DNA of 64,000 nt from DASWIG01 sp036397835 (GTDB lineage: Bacteria; Acidobacteriota; Thermoanaerobaculia; Multivoradales; J023): the NCBI GenBank assembly GCA_036397835.1, contig DASWIG010000100.1, positions 1-64,000 on the forward strand. The letters are read 5' to 3'. Both the position numbers and the translations under genes were made by a program. Below are positions 7,070 to 18,210 of this stretch, in pieces. Below the pieces are notes generated by a model. That model did not search any database, was not told where the DNA came from, and worked only from the letters and a program-made list of their open reading frames with translations. Position 1 is the first letter of the stretch. Each line of letters starts with the position of its first letter.

Positions 7070-8401
7070 ATGCGACGAAATCCCCCTTCCGCCGGTTTCA
7101 GCCTGGCCGAGCTGATGGTGACCCTCGTGGTGATGGCCGTGGCCGTCGTGGGCGCGCTGACGTTCTTCGACATGTCGACCCGTCTGGCCCGCTCGCAGGT
7201 GCAGGTCGCCGGGCTCCAGGTTTCGCAGCGCGTCTCCCAGCACGAGATCGCGCGGATGGCGGCGATGGCGGGCGTCGGCGGTCTGCCCGAGGGCATCCCG
7301 CCGGCAGTGGCCCAGGCCGCGGGCATCGGGACCGCCGGCGTCTTCCCCAACGGCCTGGCGGTGGCGATGGACAACAACGTGGCGGAAGACACCGACCTCG
7401 GCGGCGGCGGCCCGGCGTTGCTGACGGTGGGGGACACGGACGTGCTCACCCTGCGCGGAGTCTTCACGACGCCGGTCTACCACATCGAGCCCCAGGTGCC
7501 CCTCACGCTCGGCCCGGGGACGGGGAACATGGTCGTCACCCTGAGCACCGTCGTCGACGTGGGGGTCACCCAGGACCTCGACCCGTTGCGCCGGGCGCTC
7601 GACGTGAGCCCGCCGCGGACGGAAGCCATCATCGTCTACGACCGCTACAACCCCGATGCCTTCGCGGTGCTCGAGTACGTTCCCGGCAACTCGGTCCTCG
7701 GCGCCCTGGGCGCCCCGACGATGACCATCGGCCTGACCCTGGGCCCCGGCGGGACCTACAGCAACCAGTACGGGCAGATGGCGTTGGGCACCACGCTGCT
7801 CCAGGGCGCCGCCGGCCAGGCCTGGACTCTGCCGGGGGGGCTCACGGTCCAGCTTCCGGAAGAGATCGGCGCCATCGGCCTGCTCGAGGAGTACCGTTTC
7901 TTCGTGCGCAAGGAGTACGAGCTGCCCGGCGTGCCGGAGAGCCGTCTGGCGCCGGTGCTCACCCGCGCCCGGTACTATCCCGGCACCGGCGTGATCCATC
8001 CCGCGGGCGCCCTCGCCCTCGCCGACAACGTGATCGACCTGCAACTGGCGCTGGCGGTCGACCAGCCGGTCGCCGGGGTCGGGATTCCCGACGGTCAGAT
8101 CCTGGAGATCGGCCTGGCCGCCGACGACGACGAGATCCTCTACAACTTCGCCGGCGACGACGACGGCCTGGCGAGCATCGGCACCTCGATCTGGGCGAGC
8201 CCGGCTTCGCGGCTGCGTTTCCTGCGCATCAGCACGGTGGTCCAGGGCGACCGCACCGACCCCACCTTCCCGGGCGCCGTGGTCGACGTCGTCGAGGACC
8301 ACGACTACGTCGCTTCGCCGTCGATCTTCAACGCCGGCGGTTACGCGAAGATCCGCAAGCGGCTCGTGTCTACCACGGTCGAAACGAGGAACCTGCCATG
8401 A
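7070..8401 (+). CDS. PilW-like minor pilin
   Basis: 443 residues from ATG 7070 (GTG 7067 just before it is also possible); GAGGAGG lies 9 bp upstream. The prepilin motif is AGFSLAELMVTLVVMAVAV. The C-terminal ~400 residues form a large extracytoplasmic beta domain with acidic loops (AADDDEILYNFAGDDDG) that could bind calcium. It is longer than many PilW proteins (~250-350). It overlaps the next gene by 4 bp (ATGA), so they are translationally coupled. Confidence 0.8.
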   Translation: MRRNPPSAGFSLAELMVTLVVMAVAVVGALTFFDMSTRLARSQVQVAGLQVSQRVSQHEIARMAAMAGVGGLPEGIPPAVAQAAGIGTAGVFPNGLAVAMDNNVAEDTDLGGGGPALLTVGDTDVLTLRGVFTTPVYHIEPQVPLTLGPGTGNMVVTLSTVVDVGVTQDLDPLRRALDVSPPRTEAIIVYDRYNPDAFAVLEYVPGNSVLGALGAPTMTIGLTLGPGGTYSNQYGQMALGTTLLQGAAGQAWTLPGGLTVQLPEEIGAIGLLEEYRFFVRKEYELPGVPESRLAPVLTRARYYPGTGVIHPAGALALADNVIDLQLALAVDQPVAGVGIPDGQILEIGLAADDDEILYNFAGDDDGLASIGTSIWASPASRLRFLRISTVVQGDRTDPTFPGAVVDVVEDHDYVASPSIFNAGGYAKIRKRLVSTTVETRNLP

Positions 8402-9006
8402 ACGGCCTGGCGAGAAACCAACACGGCAGCATGTTCATCATGGTGCTGCTGATCCTCCTGATCCTCACCGCGGTGGCGCTCTCCCTGGTCTTCGTCACCG
8501 AGATCGAGATGCAGCTCGGCGGCACCGAGAGGGTGATGAACCTGACCTTCTTCGCGGCGGAGACGGGCGTCCACGCGGCGCTGGCCGGCGTGCCCAACCA
8601 GAACTGGGCGGGCGAGAAGCTCGTCTTTCCGGAGGGACCGGGCGGCGGCCCAGGCAGGCAGCTCGGCACCCGCGTGATCACCACCCGCGTGCGCACCGTG
8701 GGACCGCCGCAGCTTCCGCCGATGACGATCGCCAACGAGGGCGAGAACGACTACCACACCTTCGCCACCTTCCTGCGCTCCACGGCCCAGCGCGTGAGCT
8801 GGCCGCAGACCGAGCAGGTGCCGATCTACGACGAGGGTGACCTGCGCGAGCTCGACGTGACCATCCAGTCGCAGCAGACCCTGGAGGTGCGCTACCTGCT
8901 CTCGCCGGTGAGGACGCCGCCGAGCCCCGAGCAGCCCTACAGCGACGAAACCGACCGGGGCTTCGGAGCGCCGCCGCCGCCCCCGCCTCCGCCGACCGTG
9001 CCCTGA
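8398..9006 (+). CDS. PilX-like minor pilin / pilus assembly protein
   Basis: 202 residues. An N-terminal helix MFIMVLLILLILTAVALSLV follows the short basic leader LARNQHGS, as in PilX proteins with the PilX_N motif: Gly at -1 and Glu within TEIEMQLGGTERVMNLTFFA. The middle of the protein keeps the conserved AAETG and the C-terminus is proline-rich (eight consecutive prolines). PilX-type pilins work with PilY1 at the pilus tip. The gene is coupled to PilW upstream and lies 58 bp before pilY1. Confidence 0.75.
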   Translation: MNGLARNQHGSMFIMVLLILLILTAVALSLVFVTEIEMQLGGTERVMNLTFFAAETGVHAALAGVPNQNWAGEKLVFPEGPGGGPGRQLGTRVITTRVRTVGPPQLPPMTIANEGENDYHTFATFLRSTAQRVSWPQTEQVPIYDEGDLRELDVTIQSQQTLEVRYLLSPVRTPPSPEQPYSDETDRGFGAPPPPPPPPTVP

Positions 9007-9064
9007 CGACCCGGTCCGGTCCGCCTGCGAACGCCGAAAAACCAATAAGAAGCCGGAGGCTCCG

Positions 9065-12000
9065 ATGTCCAAGCCCAACGCCGTCTCCTCACGTTTCGCG
9101 CTCACGACCTTCGTCCTCGCCGCCTTGCTGGCTGGCGGAGCGGCCGCCGACGACCGCGACCTGCTGCGCGAGTCGGGAGCCAATCCTTACGTCTTCATCG
9201 TCTTCGACACCTCCGGCTCGATGCACTGGACGCCGAAGTGTACCCAGGAGCAGTTCGACGACGGCACCTGCGACTTCCTGTGCCCGACGGGAGACTGTTT
9301 CGCAGCGATGAACGGCGACGATCCGGCGTCGAAGTTCCGCCAGGCCAAGGAGGCCCTCTACGAGGTGATCGGCGGGCTCGAGGGCATCAACTACGGCTTC
9401 ATGACCTACAACCAGGACAGCCTCCGGGTGCACGAGAAGCACTTCCTGTACCGGGTCAGCGACACCCAGCCCGACGGCGTCACGCCCAACGCCTCGCTGA
9501 CGCTGGTCAACGGCGATGCCTTCCCCGCCATCGCCCGCCATTGCACGCTCTCCGGCGCCGGCTGCAACGCCGACGCCGACTGCGGCGCGCGCGGCGGCAC
9601 CTGCGAGTACGAAGACGTCTTCGGCGCCGGCTGGAATTGCGACGAGGGCACGGGCGACCAGAGAAAGGGCTGCTATGGCAGCTCGAGCCGCATCGCGGAC
9701 ATGAACGACGACTGGGAGCTGCGCCGCGCCCAGCGCGTGCCCAAGCTGGGCCGCGGCCCGGATTTCTCTGGTATCGCCAGCGGCGAATACCAGGACGACT
9801 TCGACGCCGACTCGTTCCTCAACGACGACGGCAGCCTGAGCTGGTCGGGCGGCTGGATCGAGTCCGATCACTCCGGCGGCGCCGGGCCGACGGCCGGCAA
9901 CGCGCAGATCTCGGGCGGCAAGCTGCGTCTCGACCACAATACCAGCCCGCCCGTCCCGTCGAGCCTGGCGCGCCAAGCGAACCTCGGATCGTGGCTCGGC
10001 GCCGTGCTCGAGTTCGACTGGGAGGTGGTGGGCGGCCTCGAGACCAACGACGCGGTGGAGGTCGAGATCTCGTCCAACGGCGGCTCCTCCTGGACGATCC
10101 TCGAGCGATTCTCCGGCTTCAACAACCCCACCGGCGGCAGCCGGAGCTACGACGTGACGGCCTACGCCGCGAGCAACACGCAGATCCGGTTCCGCGTCGC
10201 GAACGAGCTCCGCGGCTCCGACGAGCAGTTCCGGGTCGACAATCTGGTGCTCCGTCCCGACATTCCGGAAACCGTGATCTACCTGCGCAACAACGCCGAC
10301 GGCCGACGCTACAAGCTCATCTACCGGCCGGTGGCGACGCTGCCCGACGGCAGCGCCAACAAGTACGGCAATTCGAAGCTGGCGGTGGAGATCGAGGTCC
10401 GCCAGTGCACCGACGACAACGACAACTGCGCTTCGAGCTTCGTGGACAAGGAGGTCGTCTACTACGACCTGGTGGACGAGTACGGCTCGTGGGACAACGG
10501 CGCCGACCGCGGTCCGCGCACCATGGGCTTCTTCAACCAGTCGTCGGCCGGCGACGCCGACGCCACCAACACCTGCACCGGCGGCGACCACAACGACGAC
10601 GCCGACGCCGACAAGTATCCGGACTCCGCGGGCTACAACTTGCGATGGCCGACCGATCCCGACCCGCCGCCGCTGCGTTTCGACACCGACGGCGACGGCT
10701 TCCTGGATCTCGAGGATTTCCCGGTCGGCGACCTGGTCCCTTTCGACTGGGAAGACGACCACAAGGTCGATCTGCTCGAGCGGCTGGCGCCCAACACGGG
10801 CGTCAATCCGGCGGCGCCGCCGGACTTCCGCGTGGCGAGCTACTTCCGTGACGTGCACCAGAGCGGCGAAGACTTCCTGCGCCTCAAGGACGAGCGGATG
10901 CGGCCGATGGTCGCCGAGGGCGCGACGCCTCTCGGCGGCGCCGTTGCGGACTTTCGCGAATGGTACAGCGGCTGCCGGATCGGCACCTGCCCGGGCGCCA
11001 CCGGCTGGCAGGACGTCGCCGTGGTTTTCGACCGCGACTTCAACTGCCGCAAGAAGTTCCTGATCGTGCTCACCGACGGAGACAACACCTGCACCGGTCC
11101 CTCCGCCTGCACGGGCACGGCGAGCCTGCAAGCCCAGTTGGGCATCAAGACCTACGTGGTCGCCTTCGGCGTCGCGCAGGGCAACGGCAACACGCTCACC
11201 TGCATGGCGAACAACGGCGGCACCGGCGAACCGATCTACCCGCAGAACAAGGAGGAGCTGGTCACGGCCCTGAATGAGCTGTTCGGCGAGATCAAGGTCG
11301 CAGCGCGCTCCTTCGCTTCGGCCTCGGTGCCCACGGTGCAGAACGAGACCTCCGACAAGATCTACCTCTCGAGCTTCACGCCGCTGCCCGACATCGCGGT
11401 GTGGCCGGGGCGGGTCAACGCCTTCCGCAAACCCTTGCCCTTGAAAGACGACAACACGCCCGACTTCGACCGCAAGTGCGATACCGGGAGCCCCTTGACG
11501 TCGTTGCAGGCCTCCTGCCACCTGTGGGACGCCAGCGCGGAGCTTCTGAACCAGGCGCCGACGGCGACCGACGTCGCCGGCGGGGACTACAAGATCGGCA
11601 ACGCCGCCGACGAGCGTCGGGTGCTCTACAGCCAGCGGCGGGTCAACGAAGCCGTACCCACGGACCTTCGACTGTTCCTGCCGCCGACCGCGGCCTCGCC
11701 CGCCTCGGCCAACGAAATCGACCTGTGGGACGGGCTCGGCCTCGCCTACATGCCCGGCGACGCGGCGTCGGAGGCGGCGGCGCGGACCGAGGCCGAACGG
11801 ATCGTCGGCGAGACCTTGCGGATCAAGGAGGAGTCCATTCCCGATCCCGACGATCCCATCAACAATCCGCCCCAGGAGTTCACCTACGTGCTCGGCGACA
11901 TCTTCCACGCCGATCCGGAGGTGCTCGGCGGCCCCACCAACCTGATCTACTTCCGCGACGACCTGAACGGCTACCAGGACTACGCCGAGCAACACTTCTG

Positions 12001-13912
12001 GCGCCGCAAGATGCTGGCGGTGGCGGCCAACGACGGCCAGCTCCACTTCTTCGACGCCGGCATCCGCACCGAGGTCTTCGACCCCTTCGCCGGCGTCACC
12101 GTGGAGAGGTTCACCGACGGTACCGGCGCCGAGCTCTTCTCCTACATCCCGCGGCTGGTGCTGCCGATCGTCCGCGACCAGGCGGGCGGACCCCAGCACA
12201 TCTATTCGCTCGACGGCGTCTTGTCGGGCGCCGACGTCTTCATCGATCCGCTCCACGACGGCACCAACAACACCCCCGCCGACCGCGGCTGGCGCGCCGT
12301 CCTGGTGTCGGGCCTGCGCGAGGGCGGCGACGTGTTCCGCCAATCCGCTCCCACGCCGGGCTTCGTCAGCGGCTACTTCGCGCTCGACGTGACCCAGCCG
12401 GACGTGCTGGTCACGCCGGCGCCGTCGCCGGCCGACCCGGAGCCGCGCCCGCGTCCGACGCCGGCCGGGCAGCTCGTGCCCTCCTGCCTGGGCTTCGACG
12501 CCGACGGCATTCAAACGCTCTCGAGCGCCTGCCCGACGCCGGCGGGGGCGGACTTCGGCTTCCCGATGGAGCTGTGGTCGTTCACCGACGCGGCGCCGTT
12601 CACCCTCGGCGGCCCCTACTACCTCGACGAGGAAGACGCCAACGGCGACGGGCTCCCCGACGGCAACGACGAGCGCGATCTGGGCGATACCTGGTCGAAG
12701 CCGATCGTCGGGCGGATCCGCATCTGCACCGGAGTGACCTGCGACCCGGCCGCCGACCCCAACGACATCGAGGACCGTTACGTGGCCATCTTCGGCGGCG
12801 GCCTCGAGCCCAAGAGCCCGAACAGCTCGCTGCGCGGCGCCTGGCTCTACATGGTCGACGTGGAGACCGGCCGCGCCATCTACAAGCGCCAGCTCGAGGG
12901 CGCCGCCGCCGCCGCGCCGACCGTGCTCGACGGCGACCGCGACGGCTACTTCGACACGATCTACATCGGCACCACCCTCGGCTTCATCTACAAGGTCGAC
13001 CTCACCGCCCTCGACTCGACGGGCGGCGTGCCGCGGCTCGTTGCCGTGACCATCGACAACTCCCGCCTGGTGGGCAGCCCGCTCGCCCCTGCCGACAGCG
13101 CCACGGTGGAGCGCGTCACCGACGCCGCCTGGAAGCCCTTCAAGATCTTCTCCACCAACGGGCGGCCGATCTACATGACGATCACGGCGTTCGTGGTGCC
13201 GGACCTCGAGCAGTTCGCCCTCGCCGTGGGCACCGGCAACCGGCACAACCTGTGGACGCGCAACGGCGTCGAGGCGCGCTTCTACGTGATCGTCGACGAG
13301 AGCTACACCCCGGCCTCGGCCGGGCTGCCGAAGACCGAGGCCAGCTACGCGGCCGTCGCCGACACCGACCCCGAGACCACGGACAGCTTCCTGCTCGACC
13401 GCAACCCGGGCGAGCGCGGCTGGGTGCTGCGGCTCGGCGTCGACGAGCGGGTGATCACCCAGGCCTTCGCCCTGGTCGGGGTGATGGTCTTCACCTCCTT
13501 CGATCCCGATCCCGACCCCGACCCCCTGGCCGGCGCCTGCGCGCGCTCGGGCGACAGCCGGATCTTCGTGGTCGACGGGGAGAACGCCAACGCCTTCGTC
13601 GACCTCGATCCCTCGACCGCGGGCACCGAGCGTTACCTCACCGAGGGCGACTTCACCACCTCGCCCTACGTAGACCAGACCAGCACCAAGAACCCCGGCA
13701 CCTCCGGCAAGACCACCGAATCGGAGGACGACGCTACCCAGGTCGCGTTGCAGGAGGCGATCCGCCAGGCTCTCATGCGGTTCTTCCCCGAGGGCTGCCG
13801 GTACAACAAGGCGTACTCGTTCACCGTCAACGCCAGCCGCTCCGATACCGGGCACGTGCGCTACGCTACGATTCCGGTGGCGATGTGTCCGATCGACTGG
13901 AACGAGGAGTAG
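9065..13912 (+). CDS. PilY1-like type IV pilus tip protein (vWA plus beta-propeller)
   Basis: 1615 residues, secreted (signal peptide ending GGAAADD). Residues ~42-55 (YVFIVFDTSGSMHW) carry a MIDAS-type DxSxS motif of a von Willebrand A domain, continued near residue 665 by FLIVLTDGDNTC. Residues ~240-400 form an inserted beta-sandwich-like domain within the vWA part. Near residue 540, DTDGDGFLDLED is a calcium-binding loop. From ~930 comes the PilY1 propeller, opening with GDIFHADPEVLGGP and MLAVAANDGQLHFFDAG; another Ca loop, DANGDGLPDGNDERD, is near 1190. PilY1 acts as adhesin, mechanosensor and retraction regulator. RBS: AGCCGGAGG. Long for the family (usually ~1000-1300). Confidence 0.85.
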   Translation: MSKPNAVSSRFALTTFVLAALLAGGAAADDRDLLRESGANPYVFIVFDTSGSMHWTPKCTQEQFDDGTCDFLCPTGDCFAAMNGDDPASKFRQAKEALYEVIGGLEGINYGFMTYNQDSLRVHEKHFLYRVSDTQPDGVTPNASLTLVNGDAFPAIARHCTLSGAGCNADADCGARGGTCEYEDVFGAGWNCDEGTGDQRKGCYGSSSRIADMNDDWELRRAQRVPKLGRGPDFSGIASGEYQDDFDADSFLNDDGSLSWSGGWIESDHSGGAGPTAGNAQISGGKLRLDHNTSPPVPSSLARQANLGSWLGAVLEFDWEVVGGLETNDAVEVEISSNGGSSWTILERFSGFNNPTGGSRSYDVTAYAASNTQIRFRVANELRGSDEQFRVDNLVLRPDIPETVIYLRNNADGRRYKLIYRPVATLPDGSANKYGNSKLAVEIEVRQCTDDNDNCASSFVDKEVVYYDLVDEYGSWDNGADRGPRTMGFFNQSSAGDADATNTCTGGDHNDDADADKYPDSAGYNLRWPTDPDPPPLRFDTDGDGFLDLEDFPVGDLVPFDWEDDHKVDLLERLAPNTGVNPAAPPDFRVASYFRDVHQSGEDFLRLKDERMRPMVAEGATPLGGAVADFREWYSGCRIGTCPGATGWQDVAVVFDRDFNCRKKFLIVLTDGDNTCTGPSACTGTASLQAQLGIKTYVVAFGVAQGNGNTLTCMANNGGTGEPIYPQNKEELVTALNELFGEIKVAARSFASASVPTVQNETSDKIYLSSFTPLPDIAVWPGRVNAFRKPLPLKDDNTPDFDRKCDTGSPLTSLQASCHLWDASAELLNQAPTATDVAGGDYKIGNAADERRVLYSQRRVNEAVPTDLRLFLPPTAASPASANEIDLWDGLGLAYMPGDAASEAAARTEAERIVGETLRIKEESIPDPDDPINNPPQEFTYVLGDIFHADPEVLGGPTNLIYFRDDLNGYQDYAEQHFWRRKMLAVAANDGQLHFFDAGIRTEVFDPFAGVTVERFTDGTGAELFSYIPRLVLPIVRDQAGGPQHIYSLDGVLSGADVFIDPLHDGTNNTPADRGWRAVLVSGLREGGDVFRQSAPTPGFVSGYFALDVTQPDVLVTPAPSPADPEPRPRPTPAGQLVPSCLGFDADGIQTLSSACPTPAGADFGFPMELWSFTDAAPFTLGGPYYLDEEDANGDGLPDGNDERDLGDTWSKPIVGRIRICTGVTCDPAADPNDIEDRYVAIFGGGLEPKSPNSSLRGAWLYMVDVETGRAIYKRQLEGAAAAAPTVLDGDRDGYFDTIYIGTTLGFIYKVDLTALDSTGGVPRLVAVTIDNSRLVGSPLAPADSATVERVTDAAWKPFKIFSTNGRPIYMTITAFVVPDLEQFALAVGTGNRHNLWTRNGVEARFYVIVDESYTPASAGLPKTEASYAAVADTDPETTDSFLLDRNPGERGWVLRLGVDERVITQAFALVGVMVFTSFDPDPDPDPLAGACARSGDSRIFVVDGENANAFVDLDPSTAGTERYLTEGDFTTSPYVDQTSTKNPGTSGKTTESEDDATQVALQEAIRQALMRFFPEGCRYNKAYSFTVNASRSDTGHVRYATIPVAMCPIDWNEE

Positions 13913-13915
13913 TCC

Positions 13916-14665
13916 GTGCGACGAGCGCTCACGACATGGCTCGCGATCCTCCCGGCCGCCCTGCTGGCGGCCGGGCCGGCTGCCGCCGACCGGCTGCAAA
14001 CCCGCGACGGCGCCCTGGTGGAGACCAAAGGCCCCTGGAAGATCCAGGGCTCGCTGGTGATCTTCACCCTCCCGAACGGCACCCTGTCGTCGCTGCGCGT
14101 CTCCGAGGTCGACCTCGACGCCAGCGCCGTGGCGACCATGGAGGCCAGGAACCCGCCGCCTCCGCCTCCGGAGCCCGAGCCGCGGGAGGCCGTCGCCGAG
14201 ATCACCATGAAGCAGGTGCGGCGGGCGCCGCCGCCGCGCCCTGCCGAAGAGGCGGAGGGCTCCAAGGCCGCGGCGGAAGGCGCCGGCGGTGAAGGCGGCG
14301 CGCCCCCGCCGCCTCCGCCGCCGCCCGTCAACGTGATCGCCTGGCGTCCGGCCGAAGGCCGCGACGGCGCCCTCGAGATCCTCGGCACCCTGCGCAACGA
14401 AGGGCGCGAGATCGTCACCGATCTCGGCGTGACGGTCTCGCTCTTCGACGAGGCCGGCGCCACCGTGGCCACCGCCAACGCCTTCCTGGGCGCGGTCTCG
14501 CTGGCGCCGGGCACCACCACGACGATGCGGGCGCTCTTCCCCGACGTCTACCGGTTCGCCGGGGAGCCGAGCTTCCAGGTGCGCGCCAACCCCATCCGCA
14601 TCCAGGGGGTGGGGACGGCGCCCCCCGGCGAAGCGTCGGCGCAGGAGGCGGGCGGCGAAAGCTGA
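13916..14665 (+). CDS. Secreted proline-rich protein with FxLYD-like domain
   Basis: 249 residues from GTG 13916, three bases after the PilY1 stop. The signal peptide is LAILPAALLAAGPAAADR. The first mature domain (LQTRDGALVETKGPWKIQGS) resembles a small beta module seen in secreted acidobacterial proteins. It is followed by two polyproline linkers and then an FxLYD-like Ig domain (LEILGTLRNEGREIVTDLGV, ending in ALFPDVYRFAGEP). FxLYD domains occur in secreted and cell-surface proteins. The tight spacing makes it part of the pilus operon, possibly a periplasmic accessory. Confidence 0.6.
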   Translation: MRRALTTWLAILPAALLAAGPAAADRLQTRDGALVETKGPWKIQGSLVIFTLPNGTLSSLRVSEVDLDASAVATMEARNPPPPPPEPEPREAVAEITMKQVRRAPPPRPAEEAEGSKAAAEGAGGEGGAPPPPPPPPVNVIAWRPAEGRDGALEILGTLRNEGREIVTDLGVTVSLFDEAGATVATANAFLGAVSLAPGTTTTMRALFPDVYRFAGEPSFQVRANPIRIQGVGTAPPGEASAQEAGGES

Positions 14666-14693
14666 CGGCCGGCGCGGTGCTAGAGTCGGGGGC

Positions 14694-16811
14694 ATGGACC
14701 GGCCAGCTCTGCGTGAGGCCTTCCTTCACGACGCTCCGCTGAAGCTCGCCGCCCTGGTCTTCCTCGCCATCGGCGCGGCGTATCTCCTGCCGGGGATCGC
14801 CCCCGAGCGGATCGAGCTGCTCGCCGCCTACCTGTGGGGCCCGCTCCTCCTCGTCACCGCCATCGCCGCCGTCCAGCTCGGACTGCGGCGGCTCCCGGCG
14901 GGCGCCGGCCGCCAGTTCTGGAGCTACGTCACCGCGGCCCTCGCCCTGCGCCTGGTGGCCTCGTGCGTCGAGACCGCGGTGCCCGAGCTGCGCAACGGCG
15001 TGCGCGGCTCGCTGCTCGTCGACTGCCTCTACGCCAGCTACTACCTCACCCTCGTCTTCGCCACCGAGATCCGCCCCGACCTCTCGCCTGCCGGCCGCGC
15101 GGGCGGCCGCGAAGAGGAGCTGCAGCGCGGCAGCACCGTGTCGTTCATCCTGGCGCTGCTGATCTACTGCGCCGTGATCCCCAGCCAGCGCAACCCTGAG
15201 GAATACCTGACCGGCCGCCTGTCGATCTTCCTCTACCTCTGTCTCGATGCCTTCTTCCTCATCCGTTTCGCCTACCTCGCGGGCGTCACGCCGTCGCGGC
15301 GGTGGCGGCTCGTCTATCGTGCCTTCCTGGTCTCGTACGCCTTCTCGGTGGCCCTCCTGCTCTTCCAGGTCCAGGCCATGGCGGCGCGCAGCCTGCTGCC
15401 GCCCTACGTCGGCACCCGGTGGGACCTGCTGTGGTACCTGCCGCTGGTGCCGATCATCGTGGCGGCGCGCCTCGCCCGTTACGGGAGCGAGGAGCCGGCC
15501 GCCGGCCGCGACGCCGAGCCCTTCACGCCGCGGGTATGGGAGCCGGTCGCCTTCTACGCGATCGCCTTTCCGCTGCTCCACCTGATCCTCGATTTCAACG
15601 GCCAGCTCACGGTGCCCAGCCGCACCATCCAGCAGGGCCTGGTGATCCTCTACTTCGTGTTCTTCGGCGCCCTCGCCCTCGTCCACGGCCACTGGCGGGA
15701 GGGCAAGCGGCGCGAGGCCGAGCAGGCCCTGCGCCTCAGCGAGCGGCGCTACCGCCAGCTCATCGAAAGCCATCCCGACGCCATCCTGATCGAGCAGGAC
15801 GGATCGCTCGCCTACGCCAACGCCGCCGGCGTCGCGAAGCTCGGCGCCGCCGGCCCGGACGGCCCGGGCTCGCTGGCCGCGCTCGGCTTCCCGCCGCCGC
15901 CCGACCCGCTCGAGAGCACGCGGCCGGGGACGCGGGGCGAGGTGCCGGCCGAGTGCCGCGTGAGGGACGCCGGCGGCGAGGAGATGGACCTCGAGGTGAC
16001 GTATCAGCGCCTGACCTACCTGGGTCGTCCGGCCGTCCAGGCGATCGCTCGCGACGTGACCGTGGCCAAGCGCCAGCGGGAGGAATCCGAGCGCACGGCG
16101 CGGCTGGCCTCGCTCGGCCAGTTCTCCGCCGCTCTGGCGCACGAGATCCGCAACCCGCTCGCCGCGATCGTGATGCACAGCTTCTTCCTCGCCGAGCGCC
16201 TGCCCAAGGACGACGAGGAGAACCTGCGCACGCTGGCCGACATCGACGCCGCGGTGGATCGCATGCAGAAGCTCGTCGACGGCATCCTCGGCTTCGTGCG
16301 GCCCGGCTCGCTGCAGCTCGCCGAGGAAGACCTGATCGCGGTGATCGATTCGGCGCGCCTCGACCTCGACCGGCGCGCCCAGCTCTCGGGCGTCGCCTTC
16401 GTGGAGGACTACCGCCACGAGGCCTCGGTGGTCGAGGTGGACGCCGGCCGCATGGTGGTGGCGTTCTCGAACCTGCTCGACAACGCCGTCAGGGCGATGC
16501 CCGACGGCGGCACCCTCACCCTGCGCACGCGCCACCCGGCGCCGGGCCGGATCGAGGTGGTCGTCGAGGACACCGGCGTGGGGATCCGCGAGGACGACCT
16601 GGAGCGCGTCTTCGAGCCCTTCTTCACCCGCCGCGAGGGCGGCGTGGGTCTCGGGCTGGCGCTCGCCGCCCGCATCTTCGACCAGCACGCCTGCCGCTAC
16701 CGGGTCGAGAGCGAGCCGGGCGGCGGCACCCGCTTCTTCCTCGACTTCGCGCTGGCCGGCGCGCCGCGCGCCGCGGCGGCCGGCGAGCTCGCCGGCGTCC
16801 ACACCCGATAG
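14694..16811 (+). CDS. Membrane sensor histidine kinase, PilS/NtrB type
   Basis: 705 residues. The N-terminal ~330 residues hold about eight to ten hydrophobic helices forming a membrane sensor. A PAS domain follows (~340-455, from RYRQLIESHPDAILIEQDG), then HisKA with the phospho-acceptor His near residue 483 in AHEIRNPLAAIV, and HATPase_c with N-box NLLDNAVRAM, G1 VEDTGVGI and G2 GGVGLGLALA. Only 25 bp separate it from the NtrC-family regulator gene, its evident partner. By position and architecture it is a PilS-like kinase for the pilus genes upstream. Confidence 0.85.
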   Translation: MDRPALREAFLHDAPLKLAALVFLAIGAAYLLPGIAPERIELLAAYLWGPLLLVTAIAAVQLGLRRLPAGAGRQFWSYVTAALALRLVASCVETAVPELRNGVRGSLLVDCLYASYYLTLVFATEIRPDLSPAGRAGGREEELQRGSTVSFILALLIYCAVIPSQRNPEEYLTGRLSIFLYLCLDAFFLIRFAYLAGVTPSRRWRLVYRAFLVSYAFSVALLLFQVQAMAARSLLPPYVGTRWDLLWYLPLVPIIVAARLARYGSEEPAAGRDAEPFTPRVWEPVAFYAIAFPLLHLILDFNGQLTVPSRTIQQGLVILYFVFFGALALVHGHWREGKRREAEQALRLSERRYRQLIESHPDAILIEQDGSLAYANAAGVAKLGAAGPDGPGSLAALGFPPPPDPLESTRPGTRGEVPAECRVRDAGGEEMDLEVTYQRLTYLGRPAVQAIARDVTVAKRQREESERTARLASLGQFSAALAHEIRNPLAAIVMHSFFLAERLPKDDEENLRTLADIDAAVDRMQKLVDGILGFVRPGSLQLAEEDLIAVIDSARLDLDRRAQLSGVAFVEDYRHEASVVEVDAGRMVVAFSNLLDNAVRAMPDGGTLTLRTRHPAPGRIEVVVEDTGVGIREDDLERVFEPFFTRREGGVGLGLALAARIFDQHACRYRVESEPGGGTRFFLDFALAGAPRAAAAGELAGVHTR

Positions 16812-16836
16812 AGTCCGAGGCGACGGAGACGACCCG

Positions 16837-18204
<1,368 letters not shown>

Positions 18205-18210
18205 AGCGCC

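Noticed and set aside
9089..14695. 1868-residue minus-strand open frame opposite pilY1
   Set aside because: Long antisense frames are expected in ~70% GC coding DNA; composition is Arg/Val/Gly-rich without domains, and the plus-strand pilus genes are clear.
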